44,342 bases of DNA from Myxococcales bacterium (GTDB lineage: Bacteria; Myxococcota_A; Polyangia; Polyangiales; Polyangiaceae): positions 1 to 44,342 of the forward strand of contig JAJZQG010000045.1 in assembly GCA_021847645.1 (NCBI GenBank), given 5' to 3'. Position 1 is the first letter of the stretch. Each line of letters starts with the position of its first letter. This document shows positions 26,262-34,990 of this stretch, piece by piece. A model generated the notes under the pieces. That model was not told the DNA's origin. It saw only the letters and a list, made by a program, of their open reading frames with translations, and did not search any database. A program made the position numbers and the translations under genes.

Positions 26262-26996
26262 TCACCAGCGGATCTCCGAGGGGGGAAGGCGGATGTCGTT
26301 GTGCACCGTCGAGCTCACGTGCCCGTCGGCCAGCGAGAACACGCGGTCGGCCATGGACGCGATCGCCGCGTTGTGGGTGATGAGCACCGTGGTGGTGTGC
26401 AGCTCGCGGTTGACGCGCTCGATCGCCTCGAGCACGACCCGCCCGGTAGACAGATCGAGCGCGCCGGTAGGCTCATCGCACAGCAGCAGGTCGGGCCTCT
26501 TGGCGATGGCGCGCGCGATGGCGACGCGCTGCTGCTGTCCGCCGGACATCTGGGACGGGAAGTGCTCGGCGCGATCGCCCATGCCCACCAGCTCGAGAGC
26601 CTCGTCCGGGCGCATCGGATCCCTTGAGATTTCTGTGACCAGGGCGACGTTCTCCCGGGCGGTAAGGCTGGGAATGAGATTGTAGAACTGGAAGACGAAG
26701 CCCACCACGTTGCGGCGATAGGCGGTGAGCGCGGCTTCGTCGGCACGGCCCAGCTCGGTGCCTCGGTACAGCACCTGCCCGGACGAGGGGACATCGAGTC
26801 CGCCAAGGATGTTGAGCAGCGTGGACTTGCCCGAGCCCGAGGGGCCCAGCAGCACGATGAGCTCGCCGTCGGCGATTTCCAGCGACACGCCGCGCAGGGC
26901 GTGCACTTGCACCTCGCCCATCGTGTAGACCTTGGCGAGATCGCGCGCCGACAGCACAGGCCCCTTCGGATCGCGCACCGCAAAGGACTGGCTCAT
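26262..26996 (-). CDS. MacB/LolD-type ABC transporter ATP-binding protein
   Basis: 244 residues from ATG 26996 ([13 protein letters not shown]). Walker [10 protein letters not shown] (51-59), Q-loop near [11 protein letters not shown], signature MSGGQQQRV (150-158), Walker [13 protein letters not shown] (170-181) and switch His (LITHNA, His208) are all present, so it should be an active ATPase. The sequence type is that of MacB, LolD and FtsE, which energise mechanotransmission rather than classical transport. Its permease would be an FtsX-fold protein, but none is adjacent. The start overlaps a possible small upstream frame (ATGA at 26993-26996). Confidence 0.9.
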   Translation of the reverse strand: MSQSFAVRDPKGPVLSARDLAKVYTMGEVQVHALRGVSLEIADGELIVLLGPSGSGKSTLLNILGGLDVPSSGQVLYRGTELGRADEAALTAYRRNVVGFVFQFYNLIPSLTARENVALVTEISRDPMRPDEALELVGMGDRAEHFPSQMSGGQQQRVAIARAIAKRPDLLLCDEPTGALDLSTGRVVLEAIERVNRELHTTTVLITHNAAIASMADRVFSLADGHVSSTVHNDIRLPPSEIRW

Positions 26997-27202
26997 CGTC
27001 GCCTCTTGCGCGTCGAGGCGGGCGGCGATGCGGCTTCCGGCGCCGGCCCCATCATGCGCCCGAGCATGTCGGACATCGCCCAGTTGATCGCAACCGTCCC
27101 GGCCCGGGCCCATGTCTCCCCGGGCTCGAGCCGCCAGCGATCGGCGGCGTCGCACGCCGCTTGTCGGGTTCGAGCTTGTGGATACGGGGACGTGGCATGC
27201 AC
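26993..27202 (-). CDS. Possible 69-residue protein coupled to the ABC ATPase gene (doubtful)
   Basis: A minus-strand frame from GTG 27202 ends in a TGA that overlaps the ATPase ATG (ATGA). The predicted peptide (ending [19 protein letters not shown]...) has no recognisable domain or export signal. The start-stop overlap and the GC-rich third positions of its second half are the only support. The same frame stays open further upstream, antisense to the ATPase gene at 27354. It could be the end of a decayed gene or chance. Confidence 0.25.
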   Translation of the reverse strand: MHATSPYPQARTRQAACDAADRWRLEPGETWARAGTVAINWAMSDMLGRMMGPAPEAASPPASTRKRRR

Positions 27203-27353
27203 TCGCGCTAGCTTAGACCAGACGGTTCGACCGTCGAATCCGACGGCTCGGTCGAAGGCTAAATCAAGCATCATCGCTGTCAATCGCGATCGGCCGTTTC
27301 GCTCCACCTCCCTACTCGCGCTGCTGCCCGAGCCGCGGTACGCTTGATTCGAT
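27203..27353. promoter_or_regulatory. Divergent intergenic region
   Basis: This lies between the minus-strand ABC block and the plus-strand ATPase at 27354. It has some AT-richer DNA (about 27210-27290) and presumably holds promoters for both directions. No sigma-70 hexamer pair with correct spacing was recognised. Confidence 0.35.
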
Positions 27354-28424
27354 ATGCAGCTCGTCCGCATCCGGCTCGTCCGAGTTGGCCCGTTCGACGA
27401 TATCGTCGTTCCGCTCTCCCGTTCGGATGGCACCCCCAGACCCATGACCGTCGTGCTCGGCGGGGGCGGCGTGGGCAAGACGACCCTGCTGTCGGCCATC
27501 GCGGCCACGCGCCCCGGCCACTGCTCCGTCCTGCAACCCCTCACCGACCCGTCCCGCCTCGAGCGTGGGTTCGCCGTCGCCGACTGGCGGCTCGACGACG
27601 AGGACCCGGCGCGCCCGCACCCGTTACAGGTCGCAAGCCCCAATGCCGCGCTCGACGAGCCCGAGGAGCTCTCCAGGCTCAGGCGCAAGGAGTGCGCCCT
27701 GTTCGACAAGCAGGCGTCCGATGAGGGCGGCTTCGCGCTCGTCGCCATCTCGGGCGCCCGGTGGTTCTCGCACCAGCACGTCGCGCTGGCGTCGCCCACG
27801 CGCACGGTGCTGCGCTACGACGTCAAGGGCTCGGCGCCGTTCGACGACGCGACGCGCGCGGATCTGACCCGCGATGTGAAGCAGGCGTTGGCGTACGCGG
27901 CCATCTCCGGGGCGATCGCGAGCAGGGCGGAGGCGCGGCTGTCGCAAGCGGCAGCGCTCGCGGTCGAGCTCGAAGCGGCGATGCGCACGGCGGTGGACCT
28001 GCTCACGACGCTCGCAGGATTCCGCTACTTGGGAATCGACGCCGCCTCGCTCGAACCGACGTTCGAGAGCCCTCACGGCGAGCTGATAACGTTCGGCCTG
28101 TTGCCTGGCTCGGTACGTCACCTGGCGAGCTTCGGCGCGCTGGCCGTACGGGCGCTGTTTGCCGCGTTTCCCGATCGCGATCCGCGGGCGGCGCAGGGCG
28201 TCGTGCTGATCGACGACGCGGCGCTGCACCTGGACGTCGCCGCGCAGCGAGGGCTGCCCGGCGCGCTGCGGTCGGCCCTTCCGCGCGTGCAGTGGATCCT
28301 GGCGACGACGTCGCACGAGCTGGCCTCGGGCTGCGAGTCCTCGGACGAGGTCGTTGCGCTGCGTCGCATGCCCGAAAGCCGCCGCGTGGAGCTGTACGAG
28401 GGCGAGCAGGCGACCTTGCATTGA
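27354..28424 (+). CDS. RecF/SMC-like AAA ATPase, divergent motifs
   Basis: 356 residues. Walker A is intact: GGGGVGKTT (36-44), after an N-terminus (MQLVRIRLVRVGPFDDIVV) typical of RecF/OLD-type ATPases, which define a beta-sheet and then the P-loop. Walker B reads VVLIDDAALHLD (283-294), with Asp where the catalytic Glu is expected. The preceding LLPGSVRHLASFGAL occupies the place of the LSxGE signature but lacks the usual Ser and Glu. TTSHELAS (318-325) resembles the switch region. There is no Toprim domain. It could bind ATP or DNA with weak hydrolysis. Next downstream is a TldD-type gene on the same strand. Confidence 0.72.
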   Translation: MQLVRIRLVRVGPFDDIVVPLSRSDGTPRPMTVVLGGGGVGKTTLLSAIAATRPGHCSVLQPLTDPSRLERGFAVADWRLDDEDPARPHPLQVASPNAALDEPEELSRLRRKECALFDKQASDEGGFALVAISGARWFSHQHVALASPTRTVLRYDVKGSAPFDDATRADLTRDVKQALAYAAISGAIASRAEARLSQAAALAVELEAAMRTAVDLLTTLAGFRYLGIDAASLEPTFESPHGELITFGLLPGSVRHLASFGALAVRALFAAFPDRDPRAAQGVVLIDDAALHLDVAAQRGLPGALRSALPRVQWILATTSHELASGCESSDEVVALRRMPESRRVELYEGEQATLH

Positions 28425-28443
28425 CGCCCACGTGGCCCCGTTC

Positions 28444-28456
28444 CGGTTGACAACCG
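28444..28456. repeat. 13-nt perfect palindrome, possible operator
   Basis: CGGTTG-A-CAACCG lies between the ATPase stop and the TldD start. It contains a TTGACA-like hexamer (28447-28452) but no good -10 at 17 nt. It may be a protein-binding site or chance. Confidence 0.25.
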
Positions 28457-28510
28457 CCCTTTCGCGTGGTTGGTGCACCGAACGGCCCTTTGCGTTTCCC
28501 GCCATCTCGC

Positions 28511-30223
28511 ATGACCACTTCCCCGAGACTGTATCAACCCCACAGCGGACTGCTGGCTGCTTCCGGCCTGCAACGCGCCGGGCGCCTCATGAAGGACGAG
28601 CTCGCGCGATCGATGAAGCTGCTGCGGCGCCCCGGCCATCCGCGCGTCTACTACCTGTCGTACCTGTTCCGCAACGAGCGCCGCGAGTCGATCTTCGGCC
28701 GCCTCGGCTCCGTCGTCGAGCACCAAATCGCCTCGCGCAACTTCGTCTTCTGCGACGTGCGCGTCGGCAGCCACCGCTATGACCAGGTGTCCCATGGCGG
28801 ACTGCGCGACAACGACGATGCCGACGAGTCGGTCGACTACATCACAATGCCCGCCGAGGTCGGCCCCGACGCCTTTCAGTTCGCGCTCTGGCGCCTGACC
28901 GACGCGCGCTACCGAGAGGCCGCGGAGCAGTACTACGAGCGAAAGTCCAAGGAGCTGCACTACGTCGACGAGCAACGGGGACTGGCCTCCAAGGTCAAGG
29001 CCAAGGGTGTCCGGTCCCTGTCCATCCGCAAGTTTGCGGAAGTGGATGTCGACTACTGGACATGGCTCATCCGCAAGGCCTCCGCGCTATTGAAGAGTTG
29101 CCCGGCCATCCAGGTCTCCGACATGGAGTTCGTCGCCTGGCACCGCCAGCAGCTGTTCGTCGACTCCGAGGGAGCCGAGATCGCACAGCAATCCTCGGTG
29201 TTCGACCTGGCGGCTCGCTACTGGCTGCTCACGCCGCGCGGCGCCCCCATCGAGCAGGAAGTCGCGCTCGTCGTCGGCGATCTGGCGGACCTGCCCGGCG
29301 AGAAGGAGCTGTTGCGCATGGTCAAGGTCCGCATCGAGCTGATCCTCGCCATGGCGCGCGCTCCCCACCTCAATGCCTTCTCCGGCCCCGTGCTGCTCGG
29401 CGCCGTGCCCGCCGGCTTGTTCTTCCACGAAGTCGTCGGCCACCGCCTCGAGGGCTCCCGCCTCCTGTCCTCCGACGAAGGCGCCACCTTCGCCGACCTG
29501 CGCGGCAAGGCCATCGCGCCGCCCTTCGTCGACATCATCGACGATCCGACCGTCAAGTCGTTCCGCGGCAAGCGCCTCACTGGCCACTTCCGCTTCGATG
29601 ACGAAGGCCGCCCGGCCAAGCGCGCCGTTCTGGTCGAGCGCGGCGTGCTGCGCAACTTCCTCACAACCTCCGCACCCCTGCCCGGCCAATCGGAGCTCAA
29701 CGGCCACGCCCGCAATGCCCGCCACGAGCGGCCCATCTCGCGCATGGGCAACCTGTTCGTGGTCAATCGCGAGCCGGTCGCCACCGACGACCTGTGGCAG
29801 CGCTTCCTCGAGGAGATTCGACGTCGCAAGGCGCCGTTCGGCATCTGGGTGCGCGAGACGCTCGGCGGGGAGACGTACACGACCAAGTACGACTTCCAGG
29901 CGTTCAAGGGCGAGATCATGCACGCTGTTCGGGTCTTTCCCTCGGGACGGCAGGAGCTGGTGCGGGGCGTGGACTTCGTGGGCACGCCGCTCTCGGCCCT
30001 CGATGCGCTGCTGTGCATGGGCGACGACGACACCCTCGACAACGCTTTCTGTGGAGCGGAGTCGGGCCACATTCCTGTCTCCACGATCGCTCCGTCGGCC
30101 CTATTGGGCAATCTGGAGCTGCAGTCCAAGGACCGGCAGAAGCTCACCCAGTTCGCCATGCCCCCGCCTCAAGGCCGGGCAACGACCCCCGGCAGAGGCG
30201 CCTCGCTGCACCTGCGCGGCTGA
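28511..30223 (+). CDS. tldD: TldD/PmbA-family metalloprotease
   Basis: 570 residues from ATG 28511. It contains the TldD zinc motif HEVVGHRLEGSR (His306-Glu307, His311) within FFHEVVGHRLEG, and the family C-terminal strands (GGETYTTKYDFQAFKGEI, then GVDFVGTPLSALDAL). E. coli TldD works with TldE in a heterodimer that matures microcin B17 and degrades CcdA. No TldE-like gene lies next to it. It is longer than E. coli TldD (about 480 residues), mainly through an N-terminal extension. Cytosolic. Whether it has a peptide-maturation substrate here is unknown. Confidence 0.88.
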   Translation: MTTSPRLYQPHSGLLAASGLQRAGRLMKDELARSMKLLRRPGHPRVYYLSYLFRNERRESIFGRLGSVVEHQIASRNFVFCDVRVGSHRYDQVSHGGLRDNDDADESVDYITMPAEVGPDAFQFALWRLTDARYREAAEQYYERKSKELHYVDEQRGLASKVKAKGVRSLSIRKFAEVDVDYWTWLIRKASALLKSCPAIQVSDMEFVAWHRQQLFVDSEGAEIAQQSSVFDLAARYWLLTPRGAPIEQEVALVVGDLADLPGEKELLRMVKVRIELILAMARAPHLNAFSGPVLLGAVPAGLFFHEVVGHRLEGSRLLSSDEGATFADLRGKAIAPPFVDIIDDPTVKSFRGKRLTGHFRFDDEGRPAKRAVLVERGVLRNFLTTSAPLPGQSELNGHARNARHERPISRMGNLFVVNREPVATDDLWQRFLEEIRRRKAPFGIWVRETLGGETYTTKYDFQAFKGEIMHAVRVFPSGRQELVRGVDFVGTPLSALDALLCMGDDDTLDNAFCGAESGHIPVSTIAPSALLGNLELQSKDRQKLTQFAMPPPQGRATTPGRGASLHLRG

Positions 30224-30336
30224 TGGAGCCACACGCGCCAAGGCGGGCTCCCCTCCCGTCACCGGCCGTGCGCGTCTGCCCAACGTCGGAATGCGAAACG
30301 CCGTCATCGCTACATGTGCTATGGCAAAGCGTCTCC

Positions 30337-30909
30337 ATGTCCAACGTATCCCTGCTCCTCGCCGTCGACTCCGACCAACCCTCGAGCGACGCCGCCGCTC
30401 CCGCCGAACCGCTGCGCACCGGCTACAACATGGTGCCGCCCTTCTGGCTCGCGTGCTTCCGCCCGGGGGACATCGTCCGCGTCCAGGTGCCCGTGCAGGA
30501 CGCCTCTGGCCGGCAAGGCACACTGCCGCTGGACATGCTGTGGACGACGCGGGCCCGGGCCTTGGACAATGTGCGTGCGTTTCGGCAGGCCCTGCGGTCC
30601 TGCCCCGCCGTGATGGAGCAGTCCGAGCCTTGGCTGCAGGCCCTGGAAAGCGACATCGAGCGCGCTTCCGCAAGGTTCATTCAGCTATACGACGCCGAAA
30701 TCCAGATGCTGGTCGGCCCGGAGGACAACCGTCCTTGGGTCGATGGGTGCCTTGCGTTCGTCCACGACATCGCCGCTGCGCGCTGGACCGGTGACGGCCT
30801 GCTGCACACGCCCCAAGCCGCCGAGCTGTTCGATCAGGCGCAGATCCAGGTGCCTGCGTGGACTTGCGACCTCGAGTGGGAGGAGGCACTGATCGGAGTA
30901 GCCGGCTGA
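30337..30909 (+). CDS. Hypothetical protein
   Basis: 190 residues from ATG 30337 (MSNVSLLLAVDSDQPSSDA). No family, signal peptide or membrane segment is recognised. The protein is acidic and mostly helical in the second half (RALDNVRAFRQALRSCPAV, then ALESDIERASARFIQLYDAEIQ). It sits 113 nt after the TldD gene and 24 nt before dinB on the same strand. The start could be slightly upstream. Function unknown. Confidence 0.55.
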   Translation: MSNVSLLLAVDSDQPSSDAAAPAEPLRTGYNMVPPFWLACFRPGDIVRVQVPVQDASGRQGTLPLDMLWTTRARALDNVRAFRQALRSCPAVMEQSEPWLQALESDIERASARFIQLYDAEIQMLVGPEDNRPWVDGCLAFVHDIAAARWTGDGLLHTPQAAELFDQAQIQVPAWTCDLEWEEALIGVAG

Positions 30910-30933
30910 CGGCCGCACGCGCTCGGGGGACCT

Positions 30934-32088
30934 TTGGACCGCACGATCTTCCACGTGGACATGGACGCGTTCTACGCGGCTGTCGAGGTGCGCGACCGCC
31001 CCGAGCTGCGAGGCCGTCCGGTGATCGTCGGCGGCCCGAACCGTCGCGGCGTAGTGTCGACGGCCAGCTACGAGGCGCGCGCGTTCGGCGTACACAGCGC
31101 CATGCCGATGGCCCAAGCGGTGCGCCTGTGCCCGCAGGCGGTCGTGCTTCCCGTGCGCATGCATGTCTATAGCGCGGTGAGCGACCAGATCATGGAAGTG
31201 ATGCAGTCGTTCTCTCCTCTGGTGGAGCCCCTGAGCCTGGACGAGGCATTCCTCGACATGACGGGAACCGAGGCCTTGCACGGCCCGCCGCTCGACGCCG
31301 CTCGGGCCATCAAGCGCCGCATCCGCGAGGTGACCGGGCTGACCGCATCGGTCGGCGTAGCGTCGAACAAGTTCCTGGCGAAGCTCGCGAGCGACCTGGA
31401 GAAGCCCGACGGGATGACGGTCGTTCCCCGCGGGCGAGAGGCGCAGTTCATTGCGCCGCTGCCGCTCAAGCGGTTGTGGGGCGTGGGCCCGCGCACCGCG
31501 TCCCAGCTCGAGGTACTTGGACTTCACACCATCGGTGACATCGCCCGGGCCGACGAACGCTGGCTCGCGGCCAGGCTCGGCCCGTCCTCGGCCGCGCACC
31601 TGTCATCGCTCGCACGCGCCGTCGACGATCGTCCGGTCATTCCCTGGCATGATGCAAAGTCCATCGGCTCCGAGGAAACGCTCGATCGCGACATCCGCGG
31701 CCGCGACAAGGTCGTTCCGATCCTGCGACGGCACTGCGATCGCGTGGCGCGAAGGCTCCGCGAAGCGCACTTGTTCGCCGGCGCCGTGCGCGTCAAGGTC
31801 CGCTACAGCCGCGGCTTCCGTCTTGCGACGCGCGAGGCGCCGTTGCCCGAGCCGTCCGACGACTCCGACACGCTGATCCGGACGGCGGTGTCGCTGCTCG
31901 ACCGGCTGGACTTGGACGATCCGATGAGGCTGGTGGGAGTGGCCGCGGCGGATCTGCGAGACGAGTCGGCGCCCGTGCAGACCGATCTGTTCAATCACGC
32001 GCGCGCCGTGAAGCAGTCGAAGATCGAGCACACGCTGGACACGCTCCGGGAGCGATTCGGCAGCGCGGTGATTCGAAAGGGTGGCTGA
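30934..32088 (+). CDS. dinB: DNA polymerase IV (Y-family translesion polymerase)
   Basis: 384 residues starting at a TTG (30934) preceded by GGGGGA. Catalytic carboxylates are present: HVDMDAFYAAVE (Asp9, Asp11) and SLDEAFLDMT (Asp103, Glu104). The finger/palm TASYEARAFGVHSAMPM and thumb GVASNKFLAKLASDLEKPDG motifs are standard. Near the C-terminus QTDLFN is a beta-clamp-binding motif of the QxxLF kind, so it should bind the sliding clamp. Error-prone synthesis across DNA lesions. No LexA box was recognised upstream. PEP carboxylase follows 27 nt later. Confidence 0.95.
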   Translation: MDRTIFHVDMDAFYAAVEVRDRPELRGRPVIVGGPNRRGVVSTASYEARAFGVHSAMPMAQAVRLCPQAVVLPVRMHVYSAVSDQIMEVMQSFSPLVEPLSLDEAFLDMTGTEALHGPPLDAARAIKRRIREVTGLTASVGVASNKFLAKLASDLEKPDGMTVVPRGREAQFIAPLPLKRLWGVGPRTASQLEVLGLHTIGDIARADERWLAARLGPSSAAHLSSLARAVDDRPVIPWHDAKSIGSEETLDRDIRGRDKVVPILRRHCDRVARRLREAHLFAGAVRVKVRYSRGFRLATREAPLPEPSDDSDTLIRTAVSLLDRLDLDDPMRLVGVAAADLRDESAPVQTDLFNHARAVKQSKIEHTLDTLRERFGSAVIRKGG

Positions 32089-32100
32089 CGAGCGGATCGA

Positions 32101-32107
32101 GGGGAGG
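32101..32107 (+). promoter_or_regulatory. Strong Shine-Dalgarno for ppc
   Basis: GGGGAGG, 8 nt before the ATG at 32116, fixes that start. Confidence 0.6.
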
Positions 32108-32115
32108 ATGCAGCC

Positions 32116-34839
32116 ATGGGCAAGCCCGACACGACGATTCCCTGGACTCCGGTCGACGATCCGCTCCGGGCCGACGCTCGCTTTCTGGGCGATCTGCTCG
32201 GAGCCGTGCTGCGCGAGCAGGCGGGCGCCGGCCTGTTCGATCGCGTCGAGGACGCCCGCACCACCGCGCGCAGATGGCGCGCTGGCGATGCTTCCGCGCT
32301 TCCGCTGCTCGAGCATTCGCTCACGGGCCTGGAGCCCGCCGTCGCCTCCGACGTCACCCTCGCCTTCAGCACCTGGTTCGGTCTGATCAACATGGCCGAG
32401 CAGGTGCACCGCGTGCGCCGGAGCCGCGATGAGCAGCGTGGCTCTTCCACGCCCCAGCAGGGCTCCCTGCACGCCGTCGTCGCTTCGCTCGCCGCGTGCG
32501 GCGTCGACGCCGCCACGCTCCGCAACACGCTGGCCCGGAGCGTGATCATGCCGGTGTTCACGGCGCATCCGACGCGCGCGCTGCGAAGGACCATCCTCGC
32601 CAAGGAGCAATCCATCGCACGCGCGCTCATCGAGCGAATGACCACCGCCTCCCCCACCGACGTCGAGCAAGAGGCGTTCGCCACGCGCATTCGCGTCGAG
32701 ACCGCCACCGCTTGGCAGACCGAAGAGCACCTGTCCGAGCGGCCCTCCGTGGCGGACGAGGCCGAGTACGTGCTGTTCTATCTGGCCGACGTCGTCTATC
32801 ACGTTGTGCCCGCGTTCTACGAGTCCTGGGAACGCGCAGTGCGCAGCGTCTACGGCGACGAAGCGGCCGCGGATCTGCCGGCGCCGCAGCTTCGCTTCGG
32901 CTCGTGGGTCGGCGGAGACATGGACGGCAACCCGAATGTCGGCGCCCATACCCTGCTCGCCAGCCTGGCACGCCAACGCTCGCTCATCCTCAAGCGCTAC
33001 ATCGTAGAAGTGCGCCGCCTGTTCGACGCGCTCAGCCAGTCCGAGACGCGCATCGGCGTCGACCAGGCCGTGCGCGAGCGCATCGCCCTCTATGCGGGTA
33101 TCCTTCCCGACATCGATCGCTCGATCCCGTCGAGATACCGCCAGATGCCCTATCGGCACCTGCTATGGCTGATGTCCGAGCGGCTGGCGGCCACCGATCG
33201 CGGCGGCACGGAAGGCTACTCCCACGCGAGCCATTTCATCGACGACCTCGAGGCGATCGGCCACAGCCTCCGCGCGCATGCGGGGCAGTACGCGGGCTGG
33301 CCGCTGGTGAGACGATTGCTCTGGCGCGCCCGCACCTTCGGCTTTCACCTCGCCACCCTCGACGTGCGACAGGACTCGCAGGTGCACCGGCGCGTGATCG
33401 GCCAACTGCTGGGCGAACCGTCCTTCGCCTCGTTCGAGCCGGACCGGCGGCGCGCGCTGCTCGACGAGGCGCTCGCGGGCCGGCTGCCCTTCGCTCGCAC
33501 GCACAACGAGGAAACCGCCCGTTCGCTCGACGTGATGCGCGCCATCCGCGACGGGCGCGAGAAGTACGGCCAGGACGCCGTTGGACCTTACATCATCAGC
33601 ATGGCGCAGGGAGCCGACGACGCCCTGGCCGTGCTGCTGCTGGCGCGGGCCGCTGGTCTGGTGGACGCGCAGGGCCAGGTGCCGTTGGACGTCGCTCCAC
33701 TGTTCGAGACGATTACCGATCTTCGAGAATCCCGCCGCGTGATGACCGCGCTTCTGGCCGACCACGCCTATGCTTCGCACCTCGCAGCCAGGAGCCGATC
33801 CCAGCTGGTCATGCTGGGCTATTCGGACAGCAGCAAGGACGGCGGCATCGCCGCGTCGCGCTTTGCCCTGTACGAGGCGCAGGCCGGACTGCTGGAGTGC
33901 GCCCACCAGGCGGGCGTGTCGATCGCGTTCTTCCACGGGCGCGGGGGCACGGCCGGGCGCGGCGGCAGCAAGCCTCGCAACGCGATCCTGGCCGAGCCAC
34001 CGGGCGCCATCGCCGGACGCCTGCGCGTCACCGAGCAGGGCGAAATCATCCACGCCAAGTACGGCCTGCGCGGCATTGCCATTCGCACGCTCGAGCTGAT
34101 GTCCGGCGCGGTCGTCGAGGCCACGGTCCGCTCCGACCTGGCCTGCTGGGCGCGCGAGCCCTGGCTGGAGGTCATGCGCGCGATCGCCGACCAGAGCCGC
34201 ATTGCCTATCGTGCCCTGGTCGAGCACCCGGACCTGGTCGCCTACTTCCGCGACGCCACGCCCATCGACGTCATCGAGCGGATGCTCATCGGCTCTCGTC
34301 CCACGGCCCGCCGCGCTGCCCGCGGCATCGAGGACATGAGGGCCATTCCCTGGGTCTTCGCCTGGACCCAAAACCGCCACATGATTCCCGGATGGTACGG
34401 TGTTGGCGCCGGCCTCGAAGCCGCCGTCCAAGCGCACGGCCTTCCCGCGCTCCGCGAGATGCTGGCCCAATGGCCGCTGTTTGCCAATCTCGTCTCGGAC
34501 GTCGAAATGGTCCTGGCCAAGGCCGACATGTCCATTGCCAAGCGTTACGCCGAGCTCGCCGGCGAGGCCGGCAAGCGCTTGTTCCCGTCCGTGGAGCAGG
34601 AGTACGAGCGGACCACGGAGCACGTTCTCGCATTGCGGCGCGAGCCGCGCCTGCTGCACGGCGACCGGGTGCTGCGCCGCAATATCCTGCTGCGCAATCC
34701 GTACGTGGACCCCATGAGCCTGATCCAGGTCGACCTGCTGCGGCGCTGGCGCAGCGGCGGCAGGACGGACCAGGCGCTGGAAAGAGCGTTGTTCACGACC
34801 GTCAAGGGAATCGCCCGGGGGCTTCAGAATACGGGATAG
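32116..34839 (+). CDS. ppc: Phosphoenolpyruvate carboxylase
   Basis: 907 residues, full length for the family. It carboxylates phosphoenolpyruvate with bicarbonate to oxaloacetate, refilling the TCA cycle in the cytosol. Motifs: VFTAHPTR (147-154), GGDMDGNPNV, LGYSDSSKDGG (about 566-576), FHGRGGTAGRGG (about 607-618, the catalytic Arg loop), and GEIIHAKYGLRGIAIRTLE. The C-terminus ends GIARGLQNTG, the conserved terminal motif that binds allosteric effectors. It follows dinB by 27 nt on the same strand; the two have no functional link that I can see. Confidence 0.96.
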   Translation: MGKPDTTIPWTPVDDPLRADARFLGDLLGAVLREQAGAGLFDRVEDARTTARRWRAGDASALPLLEHSLTGLEPAVASDVTLAFSTWFGLINMAEQVHRVRRSRDEQRGSSTPQQGSLHAVVASLAACGVDAATLRNTLARSVIMPVFTAHPTRALRRTILAKEQSIARALIERMTTASPTDVEQEAFATRIRVETATAWQTEEHLSERPSVADEAEYVLFYLADVVYHVVPAFYESWERAVRSVYGDEAAADLPAPQLRFGSWVGGDMDGNPNVGAHTLLASLARQRSLILKRYIVEVRRLFDALSQSETRIGVDQAVRERIALYAGILPDIDRSIPSRYRQMPYRHLLWLMSERLAATDRGGTEGYSHASHFIDDLEAIGHSLRAHAGQYAGWPLVRRLLWRARTFGFHLATLDVRQDSQVHRRVIGQLLGEPSFASFEPDRRRALLDEALAGRLPFARTHNEETARSLDVMRAIRDGREKYGQDAVGPYIISMAQGADDALAVLLLARAAGLVDAQGQVPLDVAPLFETITDLRESRRVMTALLADHAYASHLAARSRSQLVMLGYSDSSKDGGIAASRFALYEAQAGLLECAHQAGVSIAFFHGRGGTAGRGGSKPRNAILAEPPGAIAGRLRVTEQGEIIHAKYGLRGIAIRTLELMSGAVVEATVRSDLACWAREPWLEVMRAIADQSRIAYRALVEHPDLVAYFRDATPIDVIERMLIGSRPTARRAARGIEDMRAIPWVFAWTQNRHMIPGWYGVGAGLEAAVQAHGLPALREMLAQWPLFANLVSDVEMVLAKADMSIAKRYAELAGEAGKRLFPSVEQEYERTTEHVLALRREPRLLHGDRVLRRNILLRNPYVDPMSLIQVDLLRRWRSGGRTDQALERALFTTVKGIARGLQNTG

Positions 34840-34977
34840 CGGCTACCCCGGCGAGGACCTGCTTGTTCCTCGACCTGCGGTGCCATAGCATCAGGCCATG
34901 CCGAGCGTGTCGGAGCGCCCTAGCGAGACGGGACGAGCTGCCCGGGAGCGCGGTGGGCCCGTGGCGCGCGCAGGCAT

Positions 34978-34984
34978 GGAGGAG
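34978..34984 (+). promoter_or_regulatory. Shine-Dalgarno GGAGGAG deciding the start at 34991
   Basis: GGAGGAG is 6 nt before ATG 34991. In-frame ATGs at 34898 and 34976 would place charged residues before the signal peptide. Confidence 0.55.
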
Positions 34985-34990
34985 CGCGCC

